Positions 55,110 through 63,619 of a stretch of 64,000 bases of DNA are shown here, piece by piece (the first letter of the stretch is position 1; each line of letters begins with the position of its first letter). Under the pieces are notes generated by a model that ran no database searches, was not told the DNA's origin, and worked only from the letters and a program-made list of their open reading frames with translations. Made by a program: the position numbers and the translations under genes. This DNA is from an uncultured Dermabacter sp. (GTDB taxonomy: Bacteria; Actinomycetota; Actinomycetes; Actinomycetales; Dermabacteraceae), in NCBI GenBank assembly GCA_947252755.1, contig CAMXWV010000010.1:1-64000 (forward strand), in the 5' to 3' direction.

Positions 55110-55634
55110 TCAGAGCCCGGCTGAGCCCGGGGTCTGGCCCTGTGCTGCCTCGAGTGCGGCAGCGTAGTCCGGCTCCTGGCCGATCTCCGGCACCTGCTCC
55201 GTGTAGAGGATGGTGCCCGTTTCATCGGCCACCACAACGGAGCGGGACAGCAGGCCTCGCAGGCCGCCGGTCTCCATCGTCACGCCGTAGTCCTCACCGA
55301 AGGAGGAGCGGAAGGCGGATGCGCTCACCACGTTGGTGATCCCTTCGGCACCGCAGAAGCGGTCGAGCGCGAACGGCAGGTCCTTGGAGATGGCGAGCAC
55401 CACGGTGTTCTCCAACTCAGCAGCTTCCTTGTTGAACGTGCGCACACTGGTGGCGCAGATGCCGGTGTCGATGGACGGGAAGATATTGAGCACAAGACGC
55501 TTGCCGTCGAAATCACCGGAGCTGACCGTGCTGAGATCAGCACCGACGAGCTCAAAGGCGGGAAGCTTCTCGCCCACCTTCGGCAGTTCGCCGACTGTCT
55601 GAACGGTTTCGCCGCGCAGGGAGATGGTGGTCAT
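55110..55634 (-). CDS. tpx: Thiol peroxidase (Tpx, 2-Cys peroxiredoxin)
   Basis: A 174-residue atypical 2-Cys peroxiredoxin reducing hydroperoxides with thioredoxin. The peroxidatic Cys60 is in [11 protein letters not shown] and the resolving Cys94 in DRFCGAEGI, the same spacing as E. coli Tpx. AAGGAG precedes ATG 55634, which overlaps the GNAT stop by four bases. It is the last gene of a four-gene overlapping unit (MFS, PPK2, GNAT, Tpx). Confidence 0.95.
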   Translation of the reverse strand: MTTISLRGETVQTVGELPKVGEKLPAFELVGADLSTVSSGDFDGKRLVLNIFPSIDTGICATSVRTFNKEAAELENTVVLAISKDLPFALDRFCGAEGITNVVSASAFRSSFGEDYGVTMETGGLRGLLSRSVVVADETGTILYTEQVPEIGQEPDYAAALEAAQGQTPGSAGL

Positions 55635-56014
55635 AAGTGGTCTCCTTCATGAGATTCGCTGGGTGCGGTGCGGCCGCTGGCATCCACACTGGAGCTGAAG
55701 ACCGCCCGCTGGGCGTCAGGCAACAGCCTCAGATACCGATCTGGGTTCTTCCTGATCTCACCAGCCGCAACCCAGCACAGGGGGATGATCTTGCGCCCGT
55801 GGGCGAGCGCATCTTCGAGCACGTAGGAGATGAGGGAGTGCGCGTGACCCTGACCGCGCTGCTCGGGGATCACCACGGTGCTGGTGATGGTGCGCACGGG
55901 CCCGTTGTCATGGTAGTCAACCCAGGCGACGAGCAGGTCCTGATCCTGGTGGAGCTCAAAGCGGGAACGCTGGGGCAGTTCACGGATCTCATAGTCATGG
56001 CGCTCAGGCATCAT
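55631..56014 (-). CDS. GNAT-like N-acetyltransferase
   Basis: A 127-residue protein of the short YjdJ/GCN5-related type. The acetyl-CoA loop region is [20 protein letters not shown], and the segment [19 protein letters not shown] matches the compact Gcn5-like family in which the substrate is not known. ATG 56014 (with a second ATG at once after it) has AAGGAGAG upstream and overlaps the PPK2 stop by 11 bases. The stop overlaps tpx by four bases. Confidence 0.87.
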   Translation of the reverse strand: MMPERHDYEIRELPQRSRFELHQDQDLLVAWVDYHDNGPVRTITSTVVIPEQRGQGHAHSLISYVLEDALAHGRKIIPLCWVAAGEIRKNPDRYLRLLPDAQRAVFSSSVDASGRTAPSESHEGDHL

Positions 56015-57080
56015 CACTCTCCTTGGTCGTAGCGGTCGTGGCATCGCTGGGCTGCTTTGCTGCGGCGTCCGACGCGTTCCGCTCCCGGTCCATGCGTTCA
56101 ATGGCGGCGGCCACGTCGAAGTCGGCCTCCGGCCAGCCCGGATCAATGCCCTTGAGCGCATCGATCAGCAGGTTCTGCACGGCCAGGCGGGAATACCATT
56201 TGCGGTCCGCTGGGATCACATGCCAGGGGGCGTGCGCGGTGCTGGTGGCGCGGATCGCCGCGGTGTACGCATCCATGTAGGCGGGCCACTGCTCTCGCTC
56301 GTCAAGGTCCCCCGGGTTGAACTTCCAATGCTTATCCGGCCGCTGCAGGCGGGTGTACAGCCGCTCCCACTGCTCCTCAGCCGAGATGTGCAGCATGACT
56401 TTCACGATCCGCACTCCGGAGTCCACCAGTTCCTTCTCCCACTCGTTGATCTGCGCGTAGCGCTTCTCAATGGTGGCCTCATCCGCCCAGCCGTGCACTC
56501 GGTGGATCAGCACGTCCTCATAGTGGGAGCGGTCGAACACACCGATCATGCCGGGATCCGGAACATGGGGCTTGATCCGCCACAGGAAGTGATGCCGCTT
56601 CTCCACGGAGGTGGGCGCCTTAAACGCTTTGATCTGCACACCCTGCGGGTCCACGGAACCCACCACGTGGCGCATGATGCCGCCCTTGCCGGAGGTGTCC
56701 ATGCCCTGCACCACCAGCAGCACTCGCTTGCCGGAGCGTGAGCCGTGCTCGCTTGCCCACAGCTTCTCCTGCAGGTCATTCAGTTCGCCGGCGCGGGAGG
56801 CGAGCGCGGTCTGACCGGCTTCCTTGTCACCGGTAAAGCCCGGGGTGGCGCGAGGGTCGATCTGCTCCACTCCGGAAAACGCGTCCGCGGGGAAGCCGAT
56901 GGTGTACCCGGTGGCGGAGGGGGCTTCGGTGATGGCGTGGCGGATGGCTGCCTCATCGGCCTTCACCTGGCGCAGGGCCTTGGTGCGCGCCTTCTTCAGC
57001 TGCTTGGCGCTCAGCCCCCAGTTCTGCTTCTTCTTGTCTTTGCTCTTCTTGTCCTTGGACTTCTTCTTCTTTGAGCTCAT
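56004..57080 (-). CDS. Polyphosphate kinase 2 family protein
   Basis: A 358-residue PPK2-family phosphotransferase that moves phosphate between polyphosphate and nucleotides. Walker A-like QGMDTSGKGG, Walker B-like FDRSHYEDVL and the lid region MDAYTAAIR are present. It has a Lys-rich N-terminal 20 residues (KKKKSKDKKSKDKKK), probably disordered and suited to polyphosphate binding. Class I, II or III cannot be fixed by eye. ATG 57080 overlaps the MFS stop (ATGA), and a TACGCT hexamer six bases before it could also give a leaderless start. Confidence 0.9.
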   Translation of the reverse strand: MSSKKKKSKDKKSKDKKKQNWGLSAKQLKKARTKALRQVKADEAAIRHAITEAPSATGYTIGFPADAFSGVEQIDPRATPGFTGDKEAGQTALASRAGELNDLQEKLWASEHGSRSGKRVLLVVQGMDTSGKGGIMRHVVGSVDPQGVQIKAFKAPTSVEKRHHFLWRIKPHVPDPGMIGVFDRSHYEDVLIHRVHGWADEATIEKRYAQINEWEKELVDSGVRIVKVMLHISAEEQWERLYTRLQRPDKHWKFNPGDLDEREQWPAYMDAYTAAIRATSTAHAPWHVIPADRKWYSRLAVQNLLIDALKGIDPGWPEADFDVAAAIERMDRERNASDAAAKQPSDATTATTKESDDA

Positions 57081-58315
57081 GCATCGAGCGTACGGGATAT
57101 GCCCGACTCGGGTGTTAGGCGAGCATCTGCTCTGCCACCAGCTTTTGCCCCGCCGGATGCCTCGCCCCGCAGGAACTGCAGCACGATCAGCACCGCTGCG
57201 AGCATGCACACCATGGACGTCCACAGCGGTGCTCGCAAGCCAAGATGATCCACCAGCTGGCCGCCGATCAGGGCGCCGAGCGCAATGGATGTGCTGAACG
57301 CAGCAGAGTTCAGCGCTGTGCCCGCATCCAGCCGCTCCCCCGCCCCGGACTGGACCATGCTCTGCATCGTCACGGAGGCCATGCCGGCGATCAGGCCCCA
57401 TGCCACCATGATGATCATCGCGCTGAGGGGTGAGCTCATCACCAACAGCATGGCGAGCATGGACAGGCCCGTGCCCGCAGCAAGGATCAGCACAGCTGTA
57501 GCGGGAGAGCGCGCAATGATCGGGCCGGCGGCGAAGTTGCCCACCAGTCCGAGCACTCCGTACACCATGAGAAACAGGGAGATCTGAAGCGCCGGCACGG
57601 CGGCGATGTCCAGCAGGATCGGGCGGATATAGCTGTAGGTGATGAATGTGCCGCCCACGATCACCACGCTCAGGATCACCGGGTAGCGGATGCCGCGGAT
57701 GCGAAAGGCGGCAAGGGTGGAGCGGATCGTCTCAGCGGTGTGGGCGATGACGGGCATAACCCGCAGCTGCAGCATCAGCGCCACGATCAGCGCCAGAGCC
57801 GCCACGGCGAGGAAGGACGTGCGCCAGCCGACCACGTCCCCAAGCCAGGTAGCCAGCGGCAGACCGAACACCAGGGCAGCGCCAACTCCCGCGTACACGA
57901 TAGTGAGCGCAAGCGGTGTGCGGCGTTCGCTCACCTGACCGGCCGCCGCGATCGGCATGATCGCCCAATACAGGCCCACGGGAATGCCGGCGAGCGCACG
58001 CGCGGCCAGCAGGGAGGTGATGTTCCAGGACACTGCGGTGGCCACACAGGAGATCGCCACCACCACGAGTGCGGCCACGAGCACGAGCCGGCGGTCACGC
58101 CCGCGGGTGATGCTCGGAGCTGCGAGCGCCACCGCTCCCGCGATCACACCGGGCAGGGTGACGCTCAATCCGGCGATTCCAGGGGTGACGTTGAGGTCAT
58201 CGGACATCAGGGTGAGCACGCCGATGGGCAGCTCTTCCACGGCAACCAGCGTGAAGATGCCCACGGCGATGGCCACGACGGCGTCCCAGCGCTCCGCGCT
58301 CCGCTCCACCACCAC
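57077..58315 (-). CDS. MFS transporter (drug/sugar efflux type)
   Basis: A 412-residue twelve-helix major facilitator of the DHA1 type with YdhP/AraJ-like features (GIFTLVAVEELPIGVLTLMS, then LLAARALAGIPVGLYWAI). The hydrophilic start is short. I place the start at GTG 58315, which follows AAGGAG at 11 bases; it is the first of three GTG codons in a row, and longer frames upstream are GC-rich filler. Overlaps the PPK2 gene by four bases, so it is the first gene of an export/stress operon. The substrate is unknown. Confidence 0.85.
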   Translation of the reverse strand: MVVERSAERWDAVVAIAVGIFTLVAVEELPIGVLTLMSDDLNVTPGIAGLSVTLPGVIAGAVALAAPSITRGRDRRLVLVAALVVVAISCVATAVSWNITSLLAARALAGIPVGLYWAIMPIAAAGQVSERRTPLALTIVYAGVGAALVFGLPLATWLGDVVGWRTSFLAVAALALIVALMLQLRVMPVIAHTAETIRSTLAAFRIRGIRYPVILSVVIVGGTFITYSYIRPILLDIAAVPALQISLFLMVYGVLGLVGNFAAGPIIARSPATAVLILAAGTGLSMLAMLLVMSSPLSAMIIMVAWGLIAGMASVTMQSMVQSGAGERLDAGTALNSAAFSTSIALGALIGGQLVDHLGLRAPLWTSMVCMLAAVLIVLQFLRGEASGGAKAGGRADARLTPESGISRTLDA

Positions 58316-58550
58316 GATGCGTTGATCTCCTTCTGCTCCGTGTGCTTGCCGGTCGGATCCGCCCGTGGAGCATGGGCTCAGGAGCCCGAAGCGGTGGACC
58401 AGGAGGAGTCTACGGTGTGCCCGGCGAGCCGGGGAAACCGGGGTGGTCGGCTTCACCGGTTCTGAGGAGGGGCGGTCCGCCCCATACACTAGTGCTCTGC
58501 TCGGCGCCCGTGCCCATCGGGTGCTCCGTCAACATGATTGTGAGTTCTCG

Positions 58551-59513
58551 ATGGCTGGTGGACTGGCTGCCCTGCTCGATGATGTGGCCGCTCTGGCGCG
58601 CCTTGCCGCCGCGAACGCTGATGATGTGGCCGCGGCCGCTGGCCGAGCCAGCGCAAAGGCAGCCGGCGTTGTGGTGGATGACACCGCCGTGACCCCGCAG
58701 TACGTGCGCGGTGTGGAGCCGAAGCGTGAGCTGCCGATCATCGGGAGGATCGCACTCGGCTCCCTGGTGAACAAGGCCATCATCATCGTGGGCGCGCTGG
58801 CACTCAGCCAGTTCCTGCCCTGGCTGCTGACTCCGCTGCTCATGCTGGGAGGCTTCTACCTCTGCTACGAAGGCGCGCACAAGATCATTCAGCTCCTGCG
58901 CGGGGACCGCCATACAGAAGAGGCTGCAGAGCCAGCGGTAGTGCAGGGCCCGGACGCGGAGAAGCGCGTGGTGAAAGGCGCGGTGCGCACCGACTTCATC
59001 CTCAGCGCGGAGATCATGGTGATCTCCCTGAAGGAAGTGGCACAGGAGCCGTTCGTGTCCCGCCTGGTGATCCTGGTGGTGGTTGCGCTCATCATCACCG
59101 CGCTCGTGTACGGCGTCGTAGGGCTGCTGGTGAAGATGGATGACATCGGCCTTGCGCTGGCCAAGGGCGGCAGCGGCACCCGCCAGGCATTCGGCCGTGC
59201 CCTGGTGGCGGCTATGCCCTCTGTGTTGACGGTCATCTCCTACGTGGGCATGTTCGCCATGCTGTGGGTGGGCGGGCACATCCTCCTGGTGGGCTTGGAC
59301 GAGCTGGGCTGGCATGCGCCGGAGAACATTGTGGAGGCGCTGATGGCGCCGGCGGCCACGGTAGCCGGTGTGGGCGCTTTTCTGTCCTGGCTGGTGGAGA
59401 CGCTGTGCTCGCTGGTGTTCGGACTTGTCTGCGGGCTGGTCGTCACCGGGGTGATCAGCGCTGCTGCAGCTGTTCGCGGTTCCGGAGCTGATACAGAGCC
59501 CGCAGCCCGATGA
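58551..59513 (+). CDS. DUF808 family membrane protein (YedI-like)
   Basis: A 320-residue protein with about five membrane segments in the central and C-terminal parts. The family start GGLAALLDDVAALA and the segment VKGAVRTDFILSAEIMVISL fit the DUF808 (YedI) family. The role is unknown. ATG 58551 is chosen as the first that gives the conserved N-terminus. The last 59 bases overlap the convergent YdcF-like gene. Confidence 0.85.
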   Translation: MAGGLAALLDDVAALARLAAANADDVAAAAGRASAKAAGVVVDDTAVTPQYVRGVEPKRELPIIGRIALGSLVNKAIIIVGALALSQFLPWLLTPLLMLGGFYLCYEGAHKIIQLLRGDRHTEEAAEPAVVQGPDAEKRVVKGAVRTDFILSAEIMVISLKEVAQEPFVSRLVILVVVALIITALVYGVVGLLVKMDDIGLALAKGGSGTRQAFGRALVAAMPSVLTVISYVGMFAMLWVGGHILLVGLDELGWHAPENIVEALMAPAATVAGVGAFLSWLVETLCSLVFGLVCGLVVTGVISAAAAVRGSGADTEPAAR

Positions 59514-60123
59514 TCGTGGTTCCCACCCTCAGCGGGCCCCACTCAAGGAACCGGTAGTCCTTCGCGCGGATCACGCGGCCGGTGAGATCCGGGCGCTGCC
59601 GGCCCAGGTAGATTCGGGCAAGCAGACTGTGCAGCGGATGGGAAATATAGGCGAATGCGTCCGCGCGCTCAGCCTGGGGCAGAGTGTTCGCAACGTTCTC
59701 CCAGGTTGTGCGGGCTGAATCCTCACGGATGAGCGTGCCGCGCCACCCCCTTCGGTGTGCTTCATCGTCGAGCAGCTTCGCCTCTGTTGTGCGGCCGCGA
59801 ACCGCTCCCCCGCTGGGCACCAGGGTCACCGTCCAGCCTTCTCGCTGAAGCGCTGTCGCGGTGCGCAGCGCCTGGGAAAGGCGGAATCGGTTCACCAGGT
59901 TTGCCCGCTCTCCGCTTTGGCCGTAGCCGAGGATCACGAGCACCGCACTCGGGGAGGCTGGCGTGGGGTCGCGGTCAGCGGTGCCTGCCCGCCGGGCGGC
60001 CAGAGTCTGGGCCAGCTCTGCGGAGCTGCGGGCCCGCAGCCGGGACGCAGCCTGGTCGATCGCTTCGCTTGCGGCCATCATGCACAGCAGCGCACCCGAT
60101 GTGAGGATCAGGGCGCGCTTCAT
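59455..60123 (-). CDS. YdcF/ElyC (DUF218) family protein
   Basis: A 222-residue protein with an N-terminal hydrophobic segment (about 5-22) and a DUF218 Rossmann-like domain: VLVILGYGQSG near the start, LVPSGGAVRGRTTEA and RTTWENVANTL in the middle. Members act in envelope processes, for example ElyC in E. coli, but a molecular function is not settled. It lies 60 bases downstream of the phosphoribosyltransferase gene on the same strand and overlaps the DUF808 gene by 59 bases in antisense. Confidence 0.82.
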   Translation of the reverse strand: MKRALILTSGALLCMMAASEAIDQAASRLRARSSAELAQTLAARRAGTADRDPTPASPSAVLVILGYGQSGERANLVNRFRLSQALRTATALQREGWTVTLVPSGGAVRGRTTEAKLLDDEAHRRGWRGTLIREDSARTTWENVANTLPQAERADAFAYISHPLHSLLARIYLGRQRPDLTGRVIRAKDYRFLEWGPLRVGTTIIGLRALYQLRNREQLQQR

Positions 60124-60183
60124 GCAGTGGTGGCCGGCACGGCGGCGGCTAGCAGGCAGTGAGAGCTCAGCTGGCGGCGGGGC

Positions 60184-60693
60184 TCAGGAGGCGGGGGTCA
60201 CCGGCGGCTCAGCGGACCAGGGGAACACGATCCATTCGTTGGTCCGCTTCCACACATAGTCCGGCTCCACCACGGAGGACGGCTTCGCGTAGAGAACCGC
60301 TGAGCGTGCTTCCGCCCCCTGGGCTTCAAGGATCTCCAGCACCAGCGCAAGGGTGCGGCCGGAGTCAGCCACATCATCCACCACGATCAGCTTCTTGCCG
60401 CTGATCGCGTTCGTGTCCAGCAGCGGCTCGAGCAGCACCGGATCCGGGAGGGTTTCGTGCACATCGGTGTAGAACTCCACGTTGATCGCGTCGGCCAGTT
60501 TGAGGCCGAGCGCGTAGGCGAGGGAACCGGCGGGGACAAGTCCTCCGCGGGCCACTGCGATGACGATCTCGGGAGTGAAGTCAGAGTCTGCGATGACCTG
60601 CGCGAGTTCACGGCTCGCAGTGCCGAACAGCTCCCAGGTGAGGATCTCCTTGTTCTCGAGCTCGCTCGAGTCTGCATGGTAGGCCTGAGTCAC
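60184..60693 (-). CDS. Phosphoribosyltransferase (xanthine/guanine type)
   Basis: A 169-residue type I phosphoribosyltransferase. The PRPP-binding motif KLIVVDDVADSGRTL is complete, and VIAVARGGLVPAG forms the first loop. It joins a purine base to PRPP; guanine or xanthine are the likely substrates. I set the start at GTG 60693 because CAGGAGAATT lies just before it; a longer frame has no support. It is divergent from the glycosylase gene. Confidence 0.85.
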   Translation of the reverse strand: MTQAYHADSSELENKEILTWELFGTASRELAQVIADSDFTPEIVIAVARGGLVPAGSLAYALGLKLADAINVEFYTDVHETLPDPVLLEPLLDTNAISGKKLIVVDDVADSGRTLALVLEILEAQGAEARSAVLYAKPSSVVEPDYVWKRTNEWIVFPWSAEPPVTPAS

Positions 60694-60768
60694 AATTCTC
60701 CTGACGTTGCGATCCGGATCATCATCGTACGCCGCCGATGCGCTCCTGCGCACCTTGGTATCGCCCCG

Positions 60769-60774
60769 TAGGGT
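60769..60774 (+). promoter_or_regulatory. -10 element TAGGGT of mug, leaderless geometry
   Basis: TAGGGT, six bases, then ATG 60781. No ribosome-binding site is present. Confidence 0.55.
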
Positions 60775-60780
60775 GGCGGG

Positions 60781-61524
60781 ATGCAGGAGTTCAGTCGACG
60801 CGCCGCGCAGCCCACCGAGTCTGGCACCACCGCAAGCGGATTCGCATCGCTTCGAGCGCCGTCTCCGTTGGGTGGCCGGCGTCCCACGAAGGATGACCTG
60901 GCCGCTGTGGACCGGTCCGAGCCGGATACGCCCCTGGACCTGATGCCGCCGCCGGGTGTTCCGATTCGGCTGCTGATCGTGGGAGTGAATCCGGGGATTT
61001 GGACTGCGGCGGTGAATGCGCCGTTTGCTCGGCCGGGCAACCGGTTCTGGCCCGCGCTCGCTGAAGCGGGGATCACCGATTATGTGGTGGACGCCTCAGC
61101 CGGGCTGTCCGTGGAGGATGAGGAGCACATGGTGATGCGCGGATACGCGATCACGAATCTGGTGGGCCGTCCCACTGTGCGGGCTGATGAGCTCACGCCG
61201 GATGAGCTGCGGCGCGGCGCGGAGCGGATCGCACACCTGGCATGGGAGTTGCGTCCAGCGGCGGTGGCGGTTGCTGGAATCACCGCGTACCGCACGGCCT
61301 TTCAGCAGCCGAAGGCCAAGCTCGGCAAGCAGGATGCGTCAACTCTGGAGCGTGCACCGGGTGTGCCCATGGAGTGGCCCGAGGAGGTAGCCCTATGGGC
61401 GGTGCCGCAGCCGTCCGGTCTGAACGCTCATGAGAACGTGGCCTCGCTCGCCGAAAAATGGCGCGCGGTCCTGGCAGACATCGAGCACCGCAGCCGGGAT
61501 GGGCAGCACTCACCCGGCGCGTAG
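60781..61524 (+). CDS. mug: G/U mismatch-specific DNA glycosylase (MUG)
   Basis: A 247-residue uracil-DNA-glycosylase-superfamily enzyme removing U or T opposite G. The water-activating motif is GVNPG and the DNA-intercalation motif PQPSGLNAHEN. There is a 50-residue N-terminal extension compared with E. coli Mug. The ATG sits six bases after a TAGGGT -10, so it is probably leaderless. It stands alone, convergent with the YceI gene. Confidence 0.9.
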   Translation: MQEFSRRAAQPTESGTTASGFASLRAPSPLGGRRPTKDDLAAVDRSEPDTPLDLMPPPGVPIRLLIVGVNPGIWTAAVNAPFARPGNRFWPALAEAGITDYVVDASAGLSVEDEEHMVMRGYAITNLVGRPTVRADELTPDELRRGAERIAHLAWELRPAAVAVAGITAYRTAFQQPKAKLGKQDASTLERAPGVPMEWPEEVALWAVPQPSGLNAHENVASLAEKWRAVLADIEHRSRDGQHSPGA

Positions 61525-61579
61525 CCGACACCCGGCCGGGTCAAGGGTCAGCCTTGGCGAGAGCCGGCCTTAGCGAGGG

Positions 61580-62167
61580 TCAGGCGTCGGAGTCGGAGTC
61601 TGCGAGCTCTTCCTCGGACTGATCCACCTGCTTGATGAGGGAGAGTTCGAACTCGAGGACAACCCTGTCCGAGATAAGGAAGCCGCCCGAGTCAAGCTGG
61701 GCGTTCCAGCGAACGTCCCATTCCTGGCGGTTGATGCGGCGGCTGCCTTCCAGCCCGGCGCGCATCTGGCCGAAGTGATCCGTATCGATGCCGGTGAGGC
61801 CGAGCGGAATCGAGATCTGCTTGGTGACGTCCTTGATGGTCAGCTCCCCCACCACGATGAAGGAGGAGTCATCCACTTCGTCGATAGACGTGGAGGTGAA
61901 GGTCATCGTGGGGTAGTTCTCCACGTCAAAGAAGTCGGCGCCACGCAGATGCTCGTCACGGTCCGGGTTGCGCGTGTCGATGCTGCCCACGTCAACGGCG
62001 ACTTCTGCCCAGGACTTCCCCATGTCATCCAGGTTGAGGTGCGCTTCGCCCACAACGTCATTGAAGGCGCCGCGCACCTTCGTGACCATCGCGTGGCGGG
62101 TGTTGAACCCGATGCGGGTATGGATCGGGTCCAGCGACCATGCGCCGCTCAGTTCTTCGCGTTTCAT
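61580..62167 (-). CDS. YceI family lipid-binding-like protein
   Basis: A 195-residue lipocalin-like protein of the YceI family. The pattern WSLDPIHTRIGFNTRHAMVTKVRGAF is broken here only by its length, and VDVGSIDTRNPDRDEHLRG and FFDVENYPTMTFTS are family signatures. There is no signal peptide, so this member is cytoplasmic. GGAGAA precedes ATG 62167. A perfect 8-base inverted repeat lies 59 bases upstream. The acidic C-terminal tail is lineage-specific. The ligand, probably an isoprenoid, is not proven. Confidence 0.92.
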   Translation of the reverse strand: MKREELSGAWSLDPIHTRIGFNTRHAMVTKVRGAFNDVVGEAHLNLDDMGKSWAEVAVDVGSIDTRNPDRDEHLRGADFFDVENYPTMTFTSTSIDEVDDSSFIVVGELTIKDVTKQISIPLGLTGIDTDHFGQMRAGLEGSRRINRQEWDVRWNAQLDSGGFLISDRVVLEFELSLIKQVDQSEEELADSDSDA

Positions 62168-62225
62168 CGACGATTCTCCTCGAGTCACGGCCCACGTGAA
62201 CAGGTATATGCCGCGCTCACGGGAT

Positions 62226-62249
62226 GTGTGTGTCGGCCACAACACACAC
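62226..62249. promoter_or_regulatory. Inverted repeat upstream of yceI
   Basis: GTGTGTGT (62226-62233) and ACACACAC (62242-62249) form an 8-base inverted repeat with an 8-base spacer, 59 bases before the YceI start. It is compatible with an operator, though such simple sequences can be chance. Confidence 0.35.
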
Positions 62250-62287
62250 TAACGCAAAGGGCTATTCCTGACCAATCAGATCAGGCT

Positions 62288-63310
62288 TTATGGTGTCGTG
62301 TCCTCGCTGGATTTCGGGTGTTGTGCGCGGGCTCGGGGCGGAGTTGGCCTCGTGATGGGGGTCATAATCCAGCCTTCGACGAGCGCGTCGGCACGCAGCT
62401 GGGGCGGCGGAGGTGGGACCGCCCCGAGCCTCACCTCCCGTGCGGACAGCGCCGCCAGCAGAGCATCCAGGGCATTGTCATTGCGCAGGCAGAGATCTTC
62501 GGTGCGGTTCCAGTCCAGCCACGGCAGAAGCTCCATGAGGCGGGTGATGATCTGCTCGCGAACGCCTGCCCCAGCAGAGCCCTTATAGCCGTGGTGCGGC
62601 AGATTCCACGCCTGCAGAGCGCCGGCGGGATACACCTCGCTGATGCGGCCGCTGCCGTCACGGGAACAGTCCATGCCTTCTGCGCGAAGCGTCCGCTCCA
62701 GGGCGGCCCAGCGCAGCGCGGGGTAGGCGATCCGGTCTGAGGATACGCTCAGCGGCCGCAACCCGGTGCGGGCATGCAGCTCCCGGTCGGTGGTGCGAAG
62801 GATTGCGGTGCTCCGCCATGACTCGTCTGTGGTCCCGCGGCCCGCTCCTGTTGCGCTGCGCGCGCCTGTTCCGCTGCCCACGTCCGTGCTGGCGTCCGGG
62901 CCGCTACCCGCGTCTGGATCGCCGGGCCGCGCACCGCTTAGGGCCGATGAGTTCTCCCCGACGGACTGGTGCTCGCTGATGAGCGTGACGAATGCCCGCG
63001 GCCATCCGATGGGAACGTCGATCCCCGTATGGTCGGCGGAGCAGATCACGTGGAGCAGGTCCGGATCATCCGCGCCCACGGCGAGCCGTTCCACCACAAC
63101 GGGTGCGCCTTCCGGCGCGGCTGAATGCGGTGCGTTCCGCGCGGGAGCCGCGGAGGTGTTCTCACAGCGCAGCAGCGCCACCCCGGTGTTCGCAGGGGCT
63201 GAGGCAAGATCGATGCCCGCGATCATGCGGCTCATTCCTGGCTGAGTTCCGTGCTGAGCCGGCGCCGAGCGGGAGTGGCGCTCGCCAGCGGCGGGGACGG
63301 TTTCAGTCAT
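62288..63310 (-). CDS. DUF429 domain protein
   Basis: A 340-residue protein with the DUF429 (predicted RNase H-like nuclease) pattern: MIAGIDLASAPANTGVALL, TGIDVPIGWPRAF, then ISEVYPAGALQAW and a C-terminal DALDALLAALSARE with the last Asp. A Ser/Gly/Asp-rich insertion (about 135-185) interrupts the fold. The start is ATG 63310 with GAAGAGG upstream; ATGs near the GIDLAS strand are alternatives. The biological role is unknown. It is divergent from the acyltransferase gene. Confidence 0.75.
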   Translation of the reverse strand: MTETVPAAGERHSRSAPAQHGTQPGMSRMIAGIDLASAPANTGVALLRCENTSAAPARNAPHSAAPEGAPVVVERLAVGADDPDLLHVICSADHTGIDVPIGWPRAFVTLISEHQSVGENSSALSGARPGDPDAGSGPDASTDVGSGTGARSATGAGRGTTDESWRSTAILRTTDRELHARTGLRPLSVSSDRIAYPALRWAALERTLRAEGMDCSRDGSGRISEVYPAGALQAWNLPHHGYKGSAGAGVREQIITRLMELLPWLDWNRTEDLCLRNDNALDALLAALSAREVRLGAVPPPPPQLRADALVEGWIMTPITRPTPPRARAQHPKSSEDTTP

Positions 63311-63619
63311 CGTGACCTCTTCTTCATGCGGCAGCTCGGCGGTGTGCCCACGCAAGGATGCGCCCACGGGCGGGTCCACCCATGGCGCTGGTGCGCCCAT
63401 CGGCGCAAGTGCGTCCGCCGCTGGTGGGTGGCGCGCTGTCAGCGGCCAGGCTACGGGAACAAGCTGCGCAGGTGAACTGCTTGCTCAGCGGCCAGAATGG
63501 GTGATGGGTCCCGGACTACGATGGCGGCGTATGCCGTGCCGGGACATACCGCAGCTCCGGGTACAGGCCCTGCCCCCCACCACCTGGATTGTGCCCCACT
63601 GCCTGGAAGGAGACTTCTG
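63311..63619. other. Gene-free divergent spacer
   Basis: I see no coding frame with support in these 309 bases. A TACGAT at 63517-63522 could be a -10 for the acyltransferase gene, but no -35 fits. The sequence is GC-rich and of low complexity around 63340-63430. Confidence 0.4.
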
